Shown here one piece after another: positions 61,880 to 64,000 of a DNA stretch of 64,000 nt (position 1 is the stretch's first letter; each line of letters opens with the position of its first letter). The DNA is from Halomonas maura (lineage in GTDB: Bacteria; Pseudomonadota; Gammaproteobacteria; Pseudomonadales; Halomonadaceae): NCBI RefSeq assembly GCF_030409305.1, contig NZ_JAUFPQ010000013.1:362773-426772 (forward strand), read 5' to 3'. Position numbers and translations under genes: made by a program. The notes under the pieces were generated by a model, which saw only the letters and a program-made list of their open reading frames with translations, made no database searches and was not told the origin of the DNA.

Positions 61880-64000
61880 TCAATCGCCGTCGTAGTCCTC
61901 CAGGTTGTGGACCTCGCGGGGGGCCTGGGTGTCGGCGGCCACCGCGGGCTCCTCGTCGGTCGAGGTGACGGCGCGCTTGCGCGGCTGCTGGCGGAAGACC
62001 CGCACGTTGGCCGGCGGGGCGCCGCCGTCCTTGTCCTCGCCGAAGTAGAGGGTGGTATGGGGGAAGGGGATCTCGATGCCGGCCGCGTCGAGGTGCAGCT
62101 TGACCAGGCGGTTGTAGGCGCGGCCGATGGCCCACTGGTCCCCCGGGGTGGTCTTGATGCGCACGCGGATGTTCACGGAGCTGTCGGCCAGCGCGATCAC
62201 CCCGGCGACCTCCAGCGGTTCGAGCAGGCAGGCCCTGTACTCCTCGTCCTCCTGGAGCGCGTCGAAGGCTTGCTGCAGGGCCTCGATCGCCTCGTCGATG
62301 CTCTCGCGATAGGCGATACCGTACTCCCCGACGTGGTAGGCGAAGTCGCGCATGTAGTTGGAGACGGTGTCGACGCTGGAGAAGGGCACGATGTGGTAGG
62401 TGCCGCTGAGGTCGCGGATGCCCACCGAGCGGATGCTGAGCTTCTCGGCGACGCCGGTGACGCCCCCCACGGTGATCACGTCACCGGTGTTCATGGCGTT
62501 CTCCACCTGGATGAAGACCCCGGTGATGATGTCCTGCACCAGCTTCTGGGCGCCGAAGCCGATGGCCAGGCCGAGCACGCCGGCACCGGCGATCAGCGGC
62601 CCGATGTTGATGCCGATCTCGGCGAGCACGATCATCGCCGTCATGGTGATCAGCGCGATGGCCAGGGCATTGCGGAACAGCGACAGCAGCGTCTGGGCCC
62701 GGGCCGAGGGCACGCCGCCCCCGGTCTCGGGGTTGAGCTTGTGCTCGATCAGGCTGGCCAGGCCCAGCCACACCGCCGCGGCGATCACCAGGATCATGAA
62801 CACGCTCACGCCCTTGCCGATCAGGCTGCGTCCCGCCTCGGAGGCGTACCAGGCCCCCAGGTCGAAGGCGCCCCAGGCACTCAGCACGACCATCACCACG
62901 ATGGCGAGGATCACCATGCGGATGACCCGCAGGGCGTTGGGCACGTAGCGGTTGAGGCGCGCCTCGAGCATCGGCAGCTTGCGGCGCAGGTCGTCGGAGA
63001 GGCGGATCCGCCGGCCGATGGTCTGGGTCAGGAAGCTCGACACCAGCATGCCCACCAGCACGGCGGCCAGGGTCTGCAGGGTGGCGTACAGCACGAAGGG
63101 CAGGGCATCCTCCGGCCGTGTCAGGGTCAGCACCAGCACCATGGTGAAGTAGGCCAGGGCGAAGAGGTGCCAGGTGCGGGCGAACAGCTGCAGCGACACC
63201 CGGCTGGCGGCCATGGTGGTCTGGTTGGCCTTGCCATTCAGGGCACTGCGCAGCCGCGTGCGGTTGCGCAGCACCACGGCCACGGCGTAGACATAGGCGC
63301 CGATCATGATCAGGGTGCCGATCCCCTCGCCGAGGGCCGGCGACAGGTAGGCATTGACCAGCGGTACCACCACCATCAGGCCATAGCCGGCCAGCCCGAT
63401 CAGGCGCGCGATCCAGCGGTTCCAGTAGGAGGCGTCGGCGGCGGCGATGGGCAGCAGACGCAGGCCCTCGTAGCGGGAGGCGAAGAGCATGCGCACCGCG
63501 GCCTTGAGCAGCTCGATCACCAGGAAGGCATTGAGGAACAGCGAGGCGCGGGTCGACAGCTCACCGCTCTCGCCCACCGCGAAGGTGGCGACCAGGTTGC
63601 CGCCGACATAGGCCAGCGCGACTACCAGGACATCGATCAGCGCCGCCACGGCGACGCACAGCACCAGGCGCAGCTGCGGCTGGAGGCCCCGGCCGGTCAG
63701 CGACCACTGGCTCAGGCGGGTGAACAGGGGCCGGGCCAGGCGGCGAACGGCGAGGAACAGCGCGAGCGTGGCGAGGATCACCAGCCCCAGGTTGATGGCC
63801 GCGCTGGTGAAGGCGGACAGGTCGAAGGCACCCGGTGGGGCCTCGAACAGGCCGCTCACCGCGTCGAGGACCCGGCCGAGCTGGCTGCCCAGCTCGCCGA
63901 CGATGCGGCTGGTGGTCTCGGCCAACTGGCGGGGCAGCGACGGCGACGCCGCCTCGCTCGCGGCCTGCTCGGCGCCCGATTCGCTGGCCGCCCCGCGCAA
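61880..64000 (-). CDS. Mechanosensitive channel, MscS family (YbiO-like), 5' end beyond window
   Basis: 706 residues are visible; the reading frame is still open at the window edge, so the true N-terminus, probably with a signal peptide, is missing. A long multi-helix region precedes the MscS core at about residues 490-650: the pore helix and signature GLAIGFGAQKLVQDIITGVFIQVENAMNTGDVITVGGVTGVAEKLSIRSVGIRDLSGTYH-type segment match E. coli YbiO (MscM). It releases solutes on hypo-osmotic shock, complementing ectoine uptake in a halophile. The last 60 residues are a charged tail. Confidence 0.92.
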   Translation of the reverse strand: MRGAASESGAEQAASEAASPSLPRQLAETTSRIVGELGSQLGRVLDAVSGLFEAPPGAFDLSAFTSAAINLGLVILATLALFLAVRRLARPLFTRLSQWSLTGRGLQPQLRLVLCVAVAALIDVLVVALAYVGGNLVATFAVGESGELSTRASLFLNAFLVIELLKAAVRMLFASRYEGLRLLPIAAADASYWNRWIARLIGLAGYGLMVVVPLVNAYLSPALGEGIGTLIMIGAYVYAVAVVLRNRTRLRSALNGKANQTTMAASRVSLQLFARTWHLFALAYFTMVLVLTLTRPEDALPFVLYATLQTLAAVLVGMLVSSFLTQTIGRRIRLSDDLRRKLPMLEARLNRYVPNALRVIRMVILAIVVMVVLSAWGAFDLGAWYASEAGRSLIGKGVSVFMILVIAAAVWLGLASLIEHKLNPETGGGVPSARAQTLLSLFRNALAIALITMTAMIVLAEIGINIGPLIAGAGVLGLAIGFGAQKLVQDIITGVFIQVENAMNTGDVITVGGVTGVAEKLSIRSVGIRDLSGTYHIVPFSSVDTVSNYMRDFAYHVGEYGIAYRESIDEAIEALQQAFDALQEDEEYRACLLEPLEVAGVIALADSSVNIRVRIKTTPGDQWAIGRAYNRLVKLHLDAAGIEIPFPHTTLYFGEDKDGGAPPANVRVFRQQPRKRAVTSTDEEPAVAADTQAPREVHNLEDYDGD

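Overview
The window is a gene-dense, high-GC stretch of chromosome from a gammaproteobacterium that looks like Halomonas or a close relative in the Halomonadaceae. The main evidence is a complete teaABCD locus (ectoine/hydroxyectoine TRAP transporter plus its universal-stress-type regulator), whose TeaA and TeaD strongly resemble the Halomonas elongata proteins as I remember them. Typical gammaproteobacterial gene orders support this: nuoA-N with fused nuoCD, hemCDXY divergent from argH, and lptM-lysA-dapF-DUF484-xerC-HAD. I see no rRNA, tRNA, CRISPR, prophage or insertion sequence. No gene-free stretch exceeds about 300 bases.

Layout. 1-2800: the end of an outer-membrane barrel gene, then a nitrogen module read leftward (glnK-amtB-glnK) with an NtrC-type site and a sigma-54-type promoter. 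2800-9600: ubiK, comM, a lipoprotein/hydrolase pair, malate synthase G behind an IclR-like operator, a thioesterase and a DUF423 membrane protein. 9650-15800: thiS-thiG-trmB, an EamA exporter divergent from a LysR regulator, an AEC transporter, and a SCO1 copper chaperone with a small membrane-anchored partner. 15800-21600: a PHB-depolymerase-like esterase, an FKBP isomerase and teaDCBA. 21600-29100: a TIGR02444 gene divergent from an ABC-F ATPase, a xanthine/uracil-type permease, dtd, a chalcone-isomerase-like protein, a tandem Usp, thiD and a YqaA-like protein. 29200-44100: complex I as one rightward operon. 44150-47360: a second TRAP system (dctQ-dctM-dctP order). 47480-50570: an EEP phosphodiesterase, dsbA and cytochrome c4, divergent from engB. 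50830-57000: HAD, xerC, DUF484, dapF, lysA, lptM and argH, all leftward. 57270-61810: hemC-hemD-hemX-hemY. 61880-64000: the C-terminal part of a YbiO-like mechanosensitive channel.

Most genes are housekeeping: respiration (complex I, cytochrome c4, SCO1), haem, thiamine, lysine and arginine synthesis, redox folding, and osmotic or nitrogen adaptation. The less ordinary content is between genes: a candidate iron-responsive small RNA at about 13484-13598; two families of heptanucleotide tandem repeats (262-327 and 8714-8741); palindromic elements with a GGGATGG/TGGATGG core; and several clean dyads (glcB, purine permease, teaA-teaB gap, second TRAP operon). All boundaries were read by eye, and family assignments rest on recognised motifs and gene order, not on a database search.
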